Shown here piece after piece: positions 23,383 to 33,074 of a stretch of 64,000 nucleotides of DNA. The translations under genes were made by a program, and so were the position numbers. The stretch's first letter is position 1. Each line of letters begins with the position of its first letter. This DNA is from Jacaranda mimosifolia. Taxonomy: Eukaryota; Streptophyta; Magnoliopsida; Lamiales; Bignoniaceae. Under the pieces are notes generated by a model. It saw nothing but the letters and a program-made list of their open reading frames with translations, ran no database searches and was not told the origin of the DNA. The DNA lies in contig CM032117.1 in NCBI GenBank assembly GCA_018894105.1, forward strand, positions 399,501 through 463,500, read 5' to 3'.

Positions 23383-23738
23383 GGGGTAGTTTGGTTTTGT
23401 TTTTTTTTTTATTTTCTGGAGAAAAGAAATAATGAAAGTTAATTATAAATGTGTTTTTGAAAATGAAATGTTATTTGGAGATTTTGTTTAAAATGTCATG
23501 TTTATGTATGGTGAAAATGAGTTGTATTTAAAAAATATAATATTTTTGTATTAAAAATTGTGCAAATATGAATAGGAGGAAATGAAATGTGAAAATAGAG
23601 AGAAAATATAAGATTTGGTCTAGAAGAATATTTTGAGAATGAAAACATTTGTGAAAATGATGAAAAAGTTGATGGAACTATATTTTCATTTTCAGTAGAA
23701 AATGAAAATGAGCTTTGATAACAAAACCAGACATACAC
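23383..23738. mobile_element. Tourist-like MITE, 356 bp
   Basis: The left end GGGGTAGTTTGGTTTTG and the complement of the right end GTGTATGTCTGGTTTTG are flanked by TTA on both sides (23380-23382, 23739-23741). The interior is made of AAAATGAAAATG-type motifs, as in the related elements at 1733 and 29394. Its right TTA directly abuts the next element. Confidence 0.75.
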
Positions 23739-23741
23739 TTA

Positions 23742-24160
23742 CGGCCCGTTTGGTTTTATTTCCAAAGGTCATTTTCATTTCCAACAATTTCGAAAAATTG
23801 AAAAGTTAGTTATGAAATAGAAATAGAAATTGAGATGTATTTGGATGAAATGTTAGAAAGTAATGATTATAATATATTGTAGGATTGAAAAGTAGGTTAA
23901 TTTATATTTTTTATTTAAAAATATTTATTTTTTAAAATATATGTATATTTTATTAATTTAAAAATAATAGTTGATAATTTTATGTCAAATCAAATTTAAA
24001 TTTGATTAATGTGTAATAGAATAATAAGATAGGTTTAGAAATAGATTTTGGGAAGAAAATATGTACTTTTTCTAAAAAAAATTGTGAAAAGTGTTTATTT
24101 TCAATTTTCATTCGCACAAGAAAATGAAAAGGGGACTTGAAAATGAAACCAAACACCCCG
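23742..24160. mobile_element. Tourist-like MITE, 419 bp, abutting the previous one
   Basis: The left end CGGCCCGTTTGGTTTTATTT and the complement of the right end CGGGGTGTTTGGTTTCATTT are terminal inverted repeats. TTA lies on the left (shared with the preceding element). The right flank TGTAAG no longer shows a clean copy. There is no coding sequence. Confidence 0.72.
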
Positions 24161-24249
24161 TGTAAGCAGGACTATGGCTTTTCTTATTGCAATAAAGCAT
24201 AAATAAAAATAAATCAGATAGTTGAGGCCTGAGGGAGAGACAGAGACGA

Positions 24250-24250
<1 letters not shown>

Positions 24251-24276
<26 letters not shown>
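24251..24276. repeat. (AT)n microsatellite
   Basis: A run of alternating AT about 26 nt long, in the 3' flank of the nsLTP gene at 24.5 kb. Confidence 0.9.
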
Positions 24277-24280
<4 letters not shown>

Positions 24281-24468
24281 TAGCTTCAATAATCGCACTG
24301 GAACATTGATACATCAATAAGAATTTTAATATCACAACAACAACCCAGCATGGGAAAAGAGCAAGTAGATTTAGAGCTACTGGCAGGCCCCATAACTCTT
24401 TATTCAATTTATGCTATATATATAACTAGGCTGCTGCAAGAAACACTTTAATTTCCTCCAAATTAAGC

Positions 24469-24935
24469 TCAAGTCACCCTGCAAAACACGAGACCAGCGC
24501 ACCAATGTTAACTCTCCCTTAACAAATAATTAAATTAAATTAATCTTCAAAAATTAATTAAAAAATGAAAAGTGAAGTATAGACTTACTTTGAGCAATCG
24601 GTGGAAGGGCTGATCTTGTACGGAATATTAACGCCGCATATGCCAGGGAGTGCGGCGGCCTTGCCGAGATTGATATTGTTTGAGCCGATGAGGGATTTCA
24701 GGCAATTACACACGGCTTGGCGGTCTGCTGTTGTCTTGGCGGCGTTGTAGAGTGTCTTAATCCCACCACAACAACCGCCCAGCGGACCTTTGTTGGTCAC
24801 GTAGGGGAGGCACGGTTGCAGATTTGAAACCACCGTGCCGCAGGTTATCGCCGCCTCACTTCGGGGCGCAACCGCCGCTGCCACCAGCACAACCGCGATT
24901 AGCCCAAGGCATATCGACCTAATTATTCCAGTCAT
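24469..24935 (-). CDS. Type-1 non-specific lipid-transfer protein (two exons)
   Basis: Model: exon 1 24589-24935, intron 24479-24588, exon 2 24469-24478, giving 118 residues. The signal peptide is about 28 residues ([16 protein letters not shown] to RSEA). The mature part has eight cysteines (ITCGTV, QPCLPY, GGCCGG, VCNCLK, GICGVN, TDCSK) and the conserved [10 protein letters not shown] tail. The donor AAA then GTAAGT is near-consensus and the acceptor TTGCAG adds KVT and stop. Without splicing the frame also stops at once (K then stop), so the protein changes little either way. It shares GPLGGCC and much of its sequence with the copy at 21.1 kb, its probable tandem duplicate. The TATA variant TATTTAAA lies 119 nt upstream, immediately before a tandem repeat at 25083-25276. 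Likely function is extracellular lipid binding or cuticle deposition. Confidence 0.93.
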
Positions 24936-25053
24936 CGCAATTAATGGTTTTCAATTAACACAAAATGCTTTAGTGTTTTGGTTTATGCTAATGGCCTATA
25001 GGTGCATTTGGAAACTTTTTTAGTGTGTGCAGAAAAGGCTGTCAGTTGCGACG

Positions 25054-25061
25054 TTTAAATA
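25054..25061 (-). promoter_or_regulatory. TATA box of the nsLTP gene at 24.5-24.9 kb
   Basis: TATTTAAA on the minus strand, 119 nt upstream of the ATG. Its sister copy has TATATAAA at the same distance. Confidence 0.65.
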
Positions 25062-25082
25062 GAGTAGATGTTTAGACTGTTG

Positions 25083-25314
25083 ATTGGATCATTATTGGGA
25101 CAATTAGTTGATGGTTGTGGTGGATTAAATGCTCCAATTACTGGTTGATATCTATCTATTTTCCATAATAAATTTGAAAGATTGGGTCATTAGTCGGACA
25201 CTTAGTTGATAGTTGGGGTGAGTTTTAATGTTCCAATTAGCGGTCGATATATCAATTTTCATAATAAATCCTACAAAGTTGAAAACAATTTAGCGGTTGA
25301 TATATTTAATAAAT
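25083..25314. repeat. Promoter tandem repeat, 97-bp unit, two copies plus a partial third
   Basis: Copy 1 (from 25083, GATTGGATCATTATTGGGAC) and copy 2 (from 25180, GATTGGGTCATTAGTCGGAC) align along their whole length, sharing AGTTGATRGTTG, CAATTA and CATAATAAAT motifs. A third fragment (TTAGCGGTTGATATAT, 25292-25307) follows. The array starts about 20 bp upstream of the TATA box and each copy contains the motif shared among the nsLTP promoters. Confidence 0.75.
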
Positions 25315-26275
25315 CCTTAAACATAATAAAACTGTTTTTTATATTTTATAAAAATTTATTTCATCCTTCCAAATTAAACCTTTTTTTCTCTGTTTTAAGC
25401 GCAAGATTCCAACCGCATTCAAGATTAGAGATCAAATATATTGTTAAATTAAATACCAACTTACCAAATATAGTAATTATAAATTCTAAAATTTATAAAT
25501 GTCACTTACTGATAATAACTGGTATATATGAAAAGAATATTTATACATGTCGTAAAGCTCAAATTTAAAAATTTGGAATTTTAAATCTCAATTTTATGAT
25601 TCGAGCTGGGCCCGTAAAAGAGAAAATATGTCCAACTTTAGTGGCACTCGTTTCCACACAATATTTCAGTGGCATTTTCCACTTTGGCGGGGCAATCGGT
25701 TCGTGCCACGTATGAGGAATGCTTTCACAATTCACACGGCTGATGGATTAATAATTAATTGAGTGGGGCATACATACATACATGCCTTCAATTTCTCTAA
25801 GTTCTACAGGAACATATTTGTTTCTATGTTCTATTATGATTAAAGGACTTTGAAACTGTATCAAGAAGTAAACTGTCTTCGGTAACTGTACAGCTTCCTC
25901 GGGAGTTCTTAGATTGTTTGTACAAAGAAAATCCATATATAAGAAAGCGAACTTAGGTTCAATCCTCTTCATTCATCGATCCACAACATGAACCGTTGAA
26001 TTGATTAAGGTTATGGCCCGAAAAATGTCCCTTCACGATTGTACCTTCAAACCACTAGAGTTTTAGAGTAGTTCGAATCGATGGTCATATTTTCACCAAG
26101 TAGACAAAATGGGAAAAAGAGGACAAAAATATACATCCCTCAAATTTTGTTCTTCTACCATTGTTATGTTGTTGTGTTCGCCTATCTTTGTCTGTTTCCT
26201 GTTTTTGATTTGGATTTGATTAGAATTTTTCTCTTTGAAATATGTAAACAGAAAAGTTACGTATCATGTTGGGTC
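25315..26275. other. Intergenic DNA upstream of an nsLTP gene
   Basis: No gene is seen. The frame at 25206-25568 overlaps the promoter repeat and is taken as chance. Confidence 0.5.
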
Positions 26276-26621
26276 TGTTAAAGAATGGATTTTGGGCCTA
26301 ATTCAACCCTAAAAACTAGCTCAGAGGTGAAGATTGCCCAAGACCATATATAGAGACCACAACTTATTTATTTCACCGATGTAGGACACTAACACACCCC
26401 GCGCACGCCCATGAATGAACATCTGAAGAGTGAAATAATATGAAATGGGTGGCTCAACAACACTGGGTAGCTCAACATCGGGAATGAGTGGCTCCGATAC
26501 CATGTTAAAGAATGGACATTTGGCATAACTCAACCCCAAAAGTTAGCTCACAGATGAAAATTGCCCAAGACCATATATAGGGACCACAACTTATTTATTT
26601 CACCGATGTAGGACACTAACA
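26276..26621 (-). mobile_element. TRIM retroelement, complete, 346 bp
   Basis: Two similar 119-bp terminal direct repeats (26276-26394 and 26503-26621), each starting TGTTA and ending ACA on the plus strand, enclose a 108-bp internal segment. Flanks GGGTC and GGGTT form a 5-bp target duplication with one mismatch. On the minus strand the 5' repeat (26503-26621) is followed at once by TGGTATCGGAGCC, the complement of the initiator tRNA-Met 3' end used as primer-binding site by TRIMs. A purine-rich stretch (GCGGGGTGTG) precedes the other repeat. There is no coding sequence, so it depends on proteins of autonomous LTR elements. Confidence 0.9.
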
Positions 26622-26763
26622 GGGTTAAGAAAAGAGAGCGTGTTAAGTAATTATCTATTCACTTAATAATTGTGATGAATTTCAAGGGCGACATTTTATC
26701 AATCAAACATTAATCGTGAAAACACTTGAACCACAAATTTTGAAATGCCAGATTTGGTACTTA

Positions 26764-27140
26764 GAGGGTGTTTGGGTGATATAAACTCCTCAAAATATCT
26801 TATAAGATGTTTAAGAGTTTTGATAAAAAGTGTTTGGTAATTTTTTTTAAAAAAGAGCTTATAAAATTCAAAAATAAGATGTTAAGAGCTTATAATCTCT
26901 TTTTAAAAAAATAAGGAGACCCTAACTTATTTTTAATATCTTAATAAGCTCCTTATTTTCAACTATTTTAATTACAAAATTGTTATTATTGATATCTTAT
27001 AAGCTCCATCATCTTATTTTATCCAAACATTTCAACAACTTACTTTAAAAATAAGATCTAACATCTTATAAGTCTCGAAAATATCTTATAAGATGTAGGG
27101 ACTTATAAGATGTTTTAAGTAAGTTTAGCCAAACACCCTC
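26764..27140. mobile_element. Tourist-like MITE, 377 bp (GGTGTTTGG family)
   Basis: The left end GAGGGTGTTTGGGTGATAT and the complement of the right end GAGGGTGTTTGGCTAAACTT are flanked by TTA on both sides (26761-26763, 27141-27143). The interior contains several CTTATAAGATG motifs in both orientations, giving strong potential hairpin structure. Confidence 0.85.
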
Positions 27141-27692
27141 TTAATTAGTTTAAGTGATTGAATACTATAAAGTTTTTGGTATCCTTTCTGGTTTAGCATT
27201 ATGAATTAAAGATGCGTGCTTTGCACTGTTACAATTAATTCCCATACATTCTTCGTACCTAATTCCTTGCCGTACTAAAATAACGATCCAATTTAAATTC
27301 CATGGAGTTATAAGTGAAATGGAGAATCTCAGCTCAAACCTAAAATTTTATGTACATATATAATGCATTATTGGTTGGTCCCAAATAAGTTTGATTAATC
27401 TGAATTAATTATAATCAAGTTGGCGATGTAAGTACCTAAGATTTAATCATAGTCTATTAATATTAATTAATTATGAATATCCTTGTAATCAGCACTAGAA
27501 ACAAGATGGTTTAGGTCGCACCGCTGTGGCATTAATTGACAGCCGCAACATGAAGCCTGGATTTATTTAAGACAAATCTTTGTCATGATCATGTCTGTAT
27601 ATTATTTAGTTATTAGTATACTAAGTACTCGCCAAAGTTCCTCGTACTAGATAAATTACGTACCAATACTTGCTTTGCATCACCGACACTTA

Positions 27693-28082
27693 AAGGGTGT
27701 TTGGGCGAGTTTATAAGCTCATTAAAATATTTTATAAAATGATCGAGTGCTTGTAAGATGTTAAAAAATGCCTGGTAATTTTTTTTAAAAAAAAAGAGCA
27801 TATAAACTTTTAAAATAAAATGTTATAAGCTTATAAGCTCTTTTTAAAAATATAAGCAGTCGCTAATTTATTTTTAATAATTTAACAAACTTTCTTAATT
27901 TTAATTATCTTAATTATAAAAATATAATTACTAACATTTTATAAGCTCTAAAATTTTATTTTATCCAAATACTTTAAGAATTTATTTTTTAAAAAAGATG
28001 TAATATCTTATAAACTCCAAAATCATTTTATAAGATGTAGAAATTTATAAGATCTTTTAAATAAATTTAGCCAAACACCTTC
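27693..28082. mobile_element. Tourist-like MITE, 390 bp (GGTGTTTGG family)
   Basis: The left end AAGGGTGTTTGGGCGAGTTT and the complement of the right end GAAGGTGTTTGGCTAAATTT are flanked by TTA (27690-27692, 28083-28085). It is the same family as 26764-27140 and 2324-2579, and somewhat more decayed. Confidence 0.83.
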
Positions 28083-28420
28083 TTAATCTTACTTTGTTTT
28101 TTTGGTTTCATTTGGTCAAATTAATTAAGGACATATATAACCAAAAGAGAAAGTAAAATAGCTGGAAAGAGAGACTAATAAAAGGGAAGGGGAAAAAAAA
28201 CAAGCCGATTTATATCATTAACTATAGATAACAACTACATTAATGACATAGATATGATCCACTTGTAACATCTGGCATGCAGAGTTACCATTAGACGAAA
28301 ACAAAACCCCTAGCTCTTATTCAAATATTACTAGCATAATATAACATATATGGCACTCCGCTGCATGGCACAAAAGAGGATATATTCCCATTAACATAAT
28401 CCAGCTTCAATTTATCAACT

Positions 28421-28948
28421 TCACTGAATCCTGCGAAAACAATGTGGAGAAAATCGTATAATTAGAAGTAGTCCAGACCTGATTTAATTTTGCCACACCT
28501 AAGTCATTTAAAACTAGAAAGAGGTAGTCCATATATATAAGTACCATAATTAATGTACGTACGTAAATTAGGAAATGCACCATTAATCTAATTAAGTGTA
28601 CCTGGAGCAATCAGTGGAGGGGCTGATCTTGTAGGGAATGGAGACTCCACATTGTCCAGGAAGCGCTGCGGCGTTGCCGAGGACGGCCTGACTGGCGGAA
28701 CCGGCCACAGATTTCAAGCAGGAGCAAACGGCCTGGCGATCGGCAGTGGCCCTGGCCTGGTTGTATAGAGACTTTATTCCGTTGCAGCAACTGGCCGGTG
28801 GCGCTGCCCCACCGTACAACACGTAGTTGATGCACGGCGACAGGGTGCTCGCCACTGTGCCGCATGAGATGGCGGCCTCTGCCTGCGGCGGTGCAAGTGC
28901 AACCACCACCATGCTCACGGCCAGCATCACCCACATTGCCTTCTCCAT
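28421..28948 (-). CDS. Type-1 non-specific lipid-transfer protein (two exons)
   Basis: Model: exon 1 28602-28948, intron 28431-28601, exon 2 28421-28430, giving 118 residues. The signal peptide is about 25 residues ([19 protein letters not shown] to AEA). The mature region has the eight-cysteine pattern (ISCGTV, SPCINY, ASCCNG, VCSCLK, QCGVS, TDCSR) and [10 protein letters not shown]. The donor CAG then GTACAC and acceptor TCGCAG add a C-terminal RIQ and stop, a common end of this family; the unspliced frame would end RYT. It groups by sequence with the copy at 31.8 kb (KSV.GSAS after the CxC, GLSIPY/GVSIPY). A TATA box TATATAAA lies 99 nt before the ATG. Secreted lipid binder of the apoplast. 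Confidence 0.93.
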
Positions 28949-29046
28949 TGGAATGATTTGATTTTTCTTAAAGATAATCTTTTTATCAATCTTTTCTAGC
29001 TAGCAAAGCTTGTTGATTTGTATGAGAAACTTGCAAGGTGGCGGGG

Positions 29047-29054
29047 TTTATATA
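29047..29054 (-). promoter_or_regulatory. TATA box of the nsLTP gene at 28.4-28.9 kb
   Basis: TATATAAA on the minus strand, 99 nt upstream of the ATG. Confidence 0.75.
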
Positions 29055-29393
29055 GGAGGGTTTCAGGGGTTTGGCATGGAGAATAATTCATTTATGAATT
29101 GGACAGCTTTGTGGGTGGCCGGTGGTTGGATTTAATTCAATGCTTTATTAATTATTCTGCTTTGCTTGAGTTGGATCAACCACATTAAGAAAATCGTACA
29201 AGTTTTTCAGAGCAGTTCCCCTTTACCGGCAATAGCATTCATAGTTTCAGATTCATGAGTATGACCGAGTGAATGCCAAGAACAAAATTGGTATAGAAAT
29301 TCAGCCACGCACTTTAATGAGATTTTTACTTACCACCTTGGATTAGGTAGTGAGATTAATATCTTTAGGCGGTCAAAATCAGTAAATGTTTAG

Positions 29394-29721
29394 GGCCCCT
29401 CTGGTTTCATTTTCAAAGTTTTATTATTCTAAAAATGAAACACATTATTTTTTTATATATTTTCACTTAATATTATTTTTATTTTTATTTTTAAAAAAAA
29501 TTCTCCAATAATTTATATATATATATATCTTCTTTCAATAACCTATACATCTTCTCTTTCTATTTCATTATTTCTATATCTCTCTACTTAAAACCTATTA
29601 AAACTAATATAATTATTACTTTTCCAATAATCTATTTAAATACAAACTCATTTTCACTAACTTACTTTTCAAATTTTAGAAATAATGAAAATTAAAAATA
29701 AAAATAAAACCAAACGGGGCC
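29394..29721. mobile_element. Tourist-like MITE, 328 bp
   Basis: The left end GGCCCCTCTGGTTTCATTTT and the complement of the right end GGCCCCGTTTGGTTTTATTT are flanked by TAG on both sides (29391-29393, 29722-29724). The interior consists of AAAATGA/TCATTTT-type motifs, similar to the elements at 1733 and 23742. Confidence 0.78.
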
Positions 29722-29724
29722 TAG

Positions 29725-31220
29725 TGATGCAGAACTGAAACAGTAATTACTATCCAATTCAAAGTTCCAATAATATTATATTACAGTGCTAGTGCTGCTT
29801 GTCATATTATGTTATACTATAAGATAAGATAACAGGACTTCTATCGTAGTATGGAATTCAACAAATTAATCCTTACAATTTATGATCGTTTAATAAGGTT
29901 AATTATTTTAGACACATAAAAAATATGGATTAGTTTGCAAAATTCTTTAGCAATTTAGTTTGAATATAATGGCCAACCTTCGAGGATTTGGAATTCTAAA
30001 ACAACTAATGTTTTTTTTTTTTTTTTAAATCTTACAATAAGTTATACCAACCATACATTTGAAAAGATATTTGTAGATGTCAATTCAATTACAAGGACTC
30101 ATTTTGTCTTATACATCACTAGGTACCTTTTAATTGGAATTCTACATGCTATGAATCCCGCACTAGCCAATTGTATGTTAAATTCTAGAAAAAGGTGTTC
30201 AGCTCAATGTTTTGTCAAAAGATTAAATTATTTTTGGTGTGGATATTGTGTGATTTGTATTAAAATATAAAAATAAAATTTAATCATTATTATAAATATA
30301 AATATGTAAAATTAAAATGCATAAAAAATAATAAATCAAACCGCATAAATGTTGATGAAATTGAAATGGATCAACGGAGAGTCACGATACTTGTCGTTGT
30401 CCTAATTAATGCCATAATGGTCTCCTCTTCATGTGGGTATCAACTGCTAATTATGATTCCAAGATAAAACCCCATTAGCTCTCGGCAGTATCTAATCTCA
30501 TCTGTACAACCACAAGGAGGCTAAACCTACTTATAGTCATATTGTCAAAAACTCAAAAGTCTTGTGGGAGATTAACAAAGTGAAAAACTATAACAAAAAC
30601 TCACCCACTCAATATGCCAAATGAGAAGGTAGTGGCCCTTTAAATAGATGAAAAGATCTTACCATTATGAATAATTTAGTGGCCTAATAAAAACTAATAA
30701 AATTATAATAAACACAATAATAAATAGGCCACATGAATATATATATATATATATATAAAATAAAATGGTCAAATATCATAAAACCACAATAAAATTGATA
30801 TAATAAATAATGGGTCATAAACCTTAAATAAATAGAAACTTAATAGGCACATAAAATAAAATAAAATATTTACAATAAGTGAATAATTGAAATTTTTTTA
30901 AAACTTATTCCCAACAATTTTATCAAATAAATTTCCAAACGGTGCATTTATATGTATTTTGTCCATACAGCAGCAGTGTTAGACATTAATGAAGAGAAGA
31001 CACGACGAAGAAAATTAGCATTAAATAAGAAAACCCCAGATGTTGGACACCTTCGACTTTATTCTTATTGTTGGTCAAAATTTGATGGGTAAATTTGCTA
31101 TTTAATTTATTGAATCAACATCAATACATTTCATCTGTGTTTTCGGTGTTTATAATTTACAAGGGACAGCATAATAAATTTATGAAAAGGCTACTTAAAC
31201 ACAAAAGATTGCTAGAGAGA

Positions 31221-31251
<31 letters not shown>

Positions 31252-31792
31252 TTTCCTACTAAAAAGACGGATCATGGCCACATTATTGATAAGCAGTCTA
31301 CGATATTTAGTTGTTATTTTTCCCATTTTCTTAATTTAATTTGTGAGTGGGCCACTAATTACTTTTTCATGCAATTCACTCAAAACACGTACCAAATCTA
31401 TTTTATAAAATTGTAATTAATAATTTACAAATTTTTATTATCATAAAGTCCTACGAGTAATTAATCCTTTTGTTCATTTACTTTTCCCAGAATGGCTTGT
31501 CAAATTTTATGGTCTCATGCATGTTGAGGGATCGTTTATCTCATTTTTACTTATAATTAATCTATTGACAATCAACAAAAAGGATTCCGATTGGGTGGAA
31601 AAGAAATGCTTTATATATATAATCCATTACACCATAAACAACATCGACATTAGAATCTGCATGACATGATAAGTGAAGGAAGATCCAAAACAACTTCTTT
31701 GCAAGTGAGAGCAGCTGAACCCAAATTAAATTCTCTTTCCGGCAGAGCCGCCCACCAGCCAGAAGAAATCCGACAACTTAATTGGTATATCT
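29725..31792. other. AT-rich intergenic stretch
   Basis: No gene is seen. A (GT)n run is at 31225-31252, (AT)n is near 30737-30757, and a T run is at 30010-30026. Confidence 0.55.
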
Positions 31793-32338
31793 CTAATTCA
31801 CCCTGCAACAAGAATTCATGCTATGCATTATCAGAGACGACATTATGTAATTATAGAATGACTGTATTATGATGTGATGCAGCAACAAGTGGCTATGAAA
31901 GAATGTTACATCTACAATATCAGATATATTTCTAAGAAATGTGGTGTAAGAGGCCAATAATTATTACTTGTTGCAGTCAATTTTAGGGGTGATTTCGTAG
32001 GGAATGGAGAGGCCACATTTTCCAGGCAGGGTTTTGGCGTTCTGAACGGCGGCAGGAGAGGCGGAGCCGGTGACGGATTTCAGGCACAAGCAAACGTTAC
32101 GGCGGTCAGCGGTGGTGCTGGCCTGCTTGTACAGCGACTTAACTCCTGCACAGCAGTTGAGTGGCACCTTGCCCCCACTCAACACGTACTCGAAGCACGG
32201 AGCCAGGGTGCTGGTCACCTTCCCGCATGAGATCTTTGGTTGCTGCGCCCCCGCCTCAGTGAGCAGCGGCGCAACCACCGCCGCCACTGCGATGAGCACT
32301 AGGCATGTTGTTGCCTTAAGCATTCCAGAGATTGCCAT
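31793..32338 (-). CDS. Type-1 non-specific lipid-transfer protein (two exons)
   Basis: Model: exon 1 31968-32338, intron 31803-31967, exon 2 31793-31802, giving 126 residues. The start is taken at the ATG at 32338 (context ACAATGG) rather than the longer open frame, because it begins the basic-hydrophobic signal peptide (MAISGMLKATTCLVLIAV). The mature part carries eight cysteines (ISCGKV, APCFEY, NCCAGV, VCLCLK, KCGLS, DCNK) after a slightly longer pre-cysteine segment (AGAQQPK). The tail PYEITPKIDC deviates from the array consensus [10 protein letters not shown]. The donor CAA then GTAATA and acceptor TTGCAG add KVN and stop. A TATA box lies 105 nt upstream. It is first in the direction of transcription of the array and most similar to the copy at 28.4 kb. 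Confidence 0.92.
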
Positions 32339-32442
32339 TGTTTGGAGAATTCTTGAGCAGAAAAAATAAATATTGATCAAGTGCTATATGTGGAATATAT
32401 GTTTGTCGAAACTATAATTATGTAGGCGTCCATGTTGAGATG

Positions 32443-32450
32443 TTTATATA
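32443..32450 (-). promoter_or_regulatory. TATA box of the nsLTP gene at 31.8-32.3 kb
   Basis: TATATAAA on the minus strand, 105 nt upstream of the ATG at 32338. Confidence 0.75.
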
Positions 32451-32940
32451 GAGGATTGTGGACAATATTAAATGAAAATTAATTGAATCAGAATTGACTG
32501 TATAACACGATTGTTGGCCGGGTAGTTGGATAATTCAATGCTTATTAATAATGTTTTGGTTTCGATAATGATCCTAGTGGATCTCGTAGAAAATTGTACA
32601 TGTACAATCTGTGATGAAAATTAATTATGGAGCATGGACATGGGTGTATATATAGTTCCCAAAACATAAATATATATAGATCATGAGAAGTACGTACATG
32701 GTGTTAAAATTGAAGGTTTCCATTATGATTCAGGCAAAATTATTTTAAAATGTAGTACTAAGATGTAGACCATGTCCTTATGGTCAGGAACAATAAAAGA
32801 GAAAGTACTAATGCCCATACCGCTATTCAATATCATTATGAATTAATTCAACTACCCCCTGCCAAGTCTCCCATTCTCAACAAGACATATATGTATACAC
32901 ACACACACTTTTTCTTCTTTTTTTTTTTTTTTTAAAAAGA

Positions 32941-33057
32941 GGTGCAACACGAGGACTTTCCAGGGGATCACCCATCCTAGTACTACTCTCGCCCAAGCAC
33001 GCTTAACTTCGGAGTTCTGATGGGATCCAATGCATTAGTGCTGGTATGATCGCACCC
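32941..33057 (-). rRNA. Solitary 5S rRNA copy, probably retroposed
   Basis: On the minus strand the segment starts GGGTGCGATCATACCAGCAC and continues with the hallmark plant 5S sequence, including the internal promoter A-box region AGTTAAGCGTGCTTGGGCG, the segment GAGTAGTACTAGGATGGGTG and the terminal GTCCTCGTGTTGCAC. It is about 117 nt, close to the normal 119-120. Differences from the usual plant sequence, as I recall it, include TGCATTGGATCC instead of TGCACCGGATCC and GTGATCCCCTGGAAAG in the loop E/C-box area. The 3' end runs into TTTTT (Pol III stop) and then an A-rich tail (32909-32933 on the minus strand). The sequence TATACACACACACAC flanks both sides (32894-32908 and 33059-33073). 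No tandem 5S array is present, so it is probably a dispersed, inactive copy. Confidence 0.88.
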
Positions 33058-33074
33058 ATATACACACACACACA

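Noticed and set aside
28611..28934. 107-codon minus-strand frame overlapping an nsLTP
   Set aside because: It is the out-of-frame reading of the intact nsLTP exon.
32941..33057. Functional 5S rDNA array unit
   Set aside because: Only one copy is present, with A-tail, substitutions in promoter regions and flanking microsatellite rather than 5S spacer.
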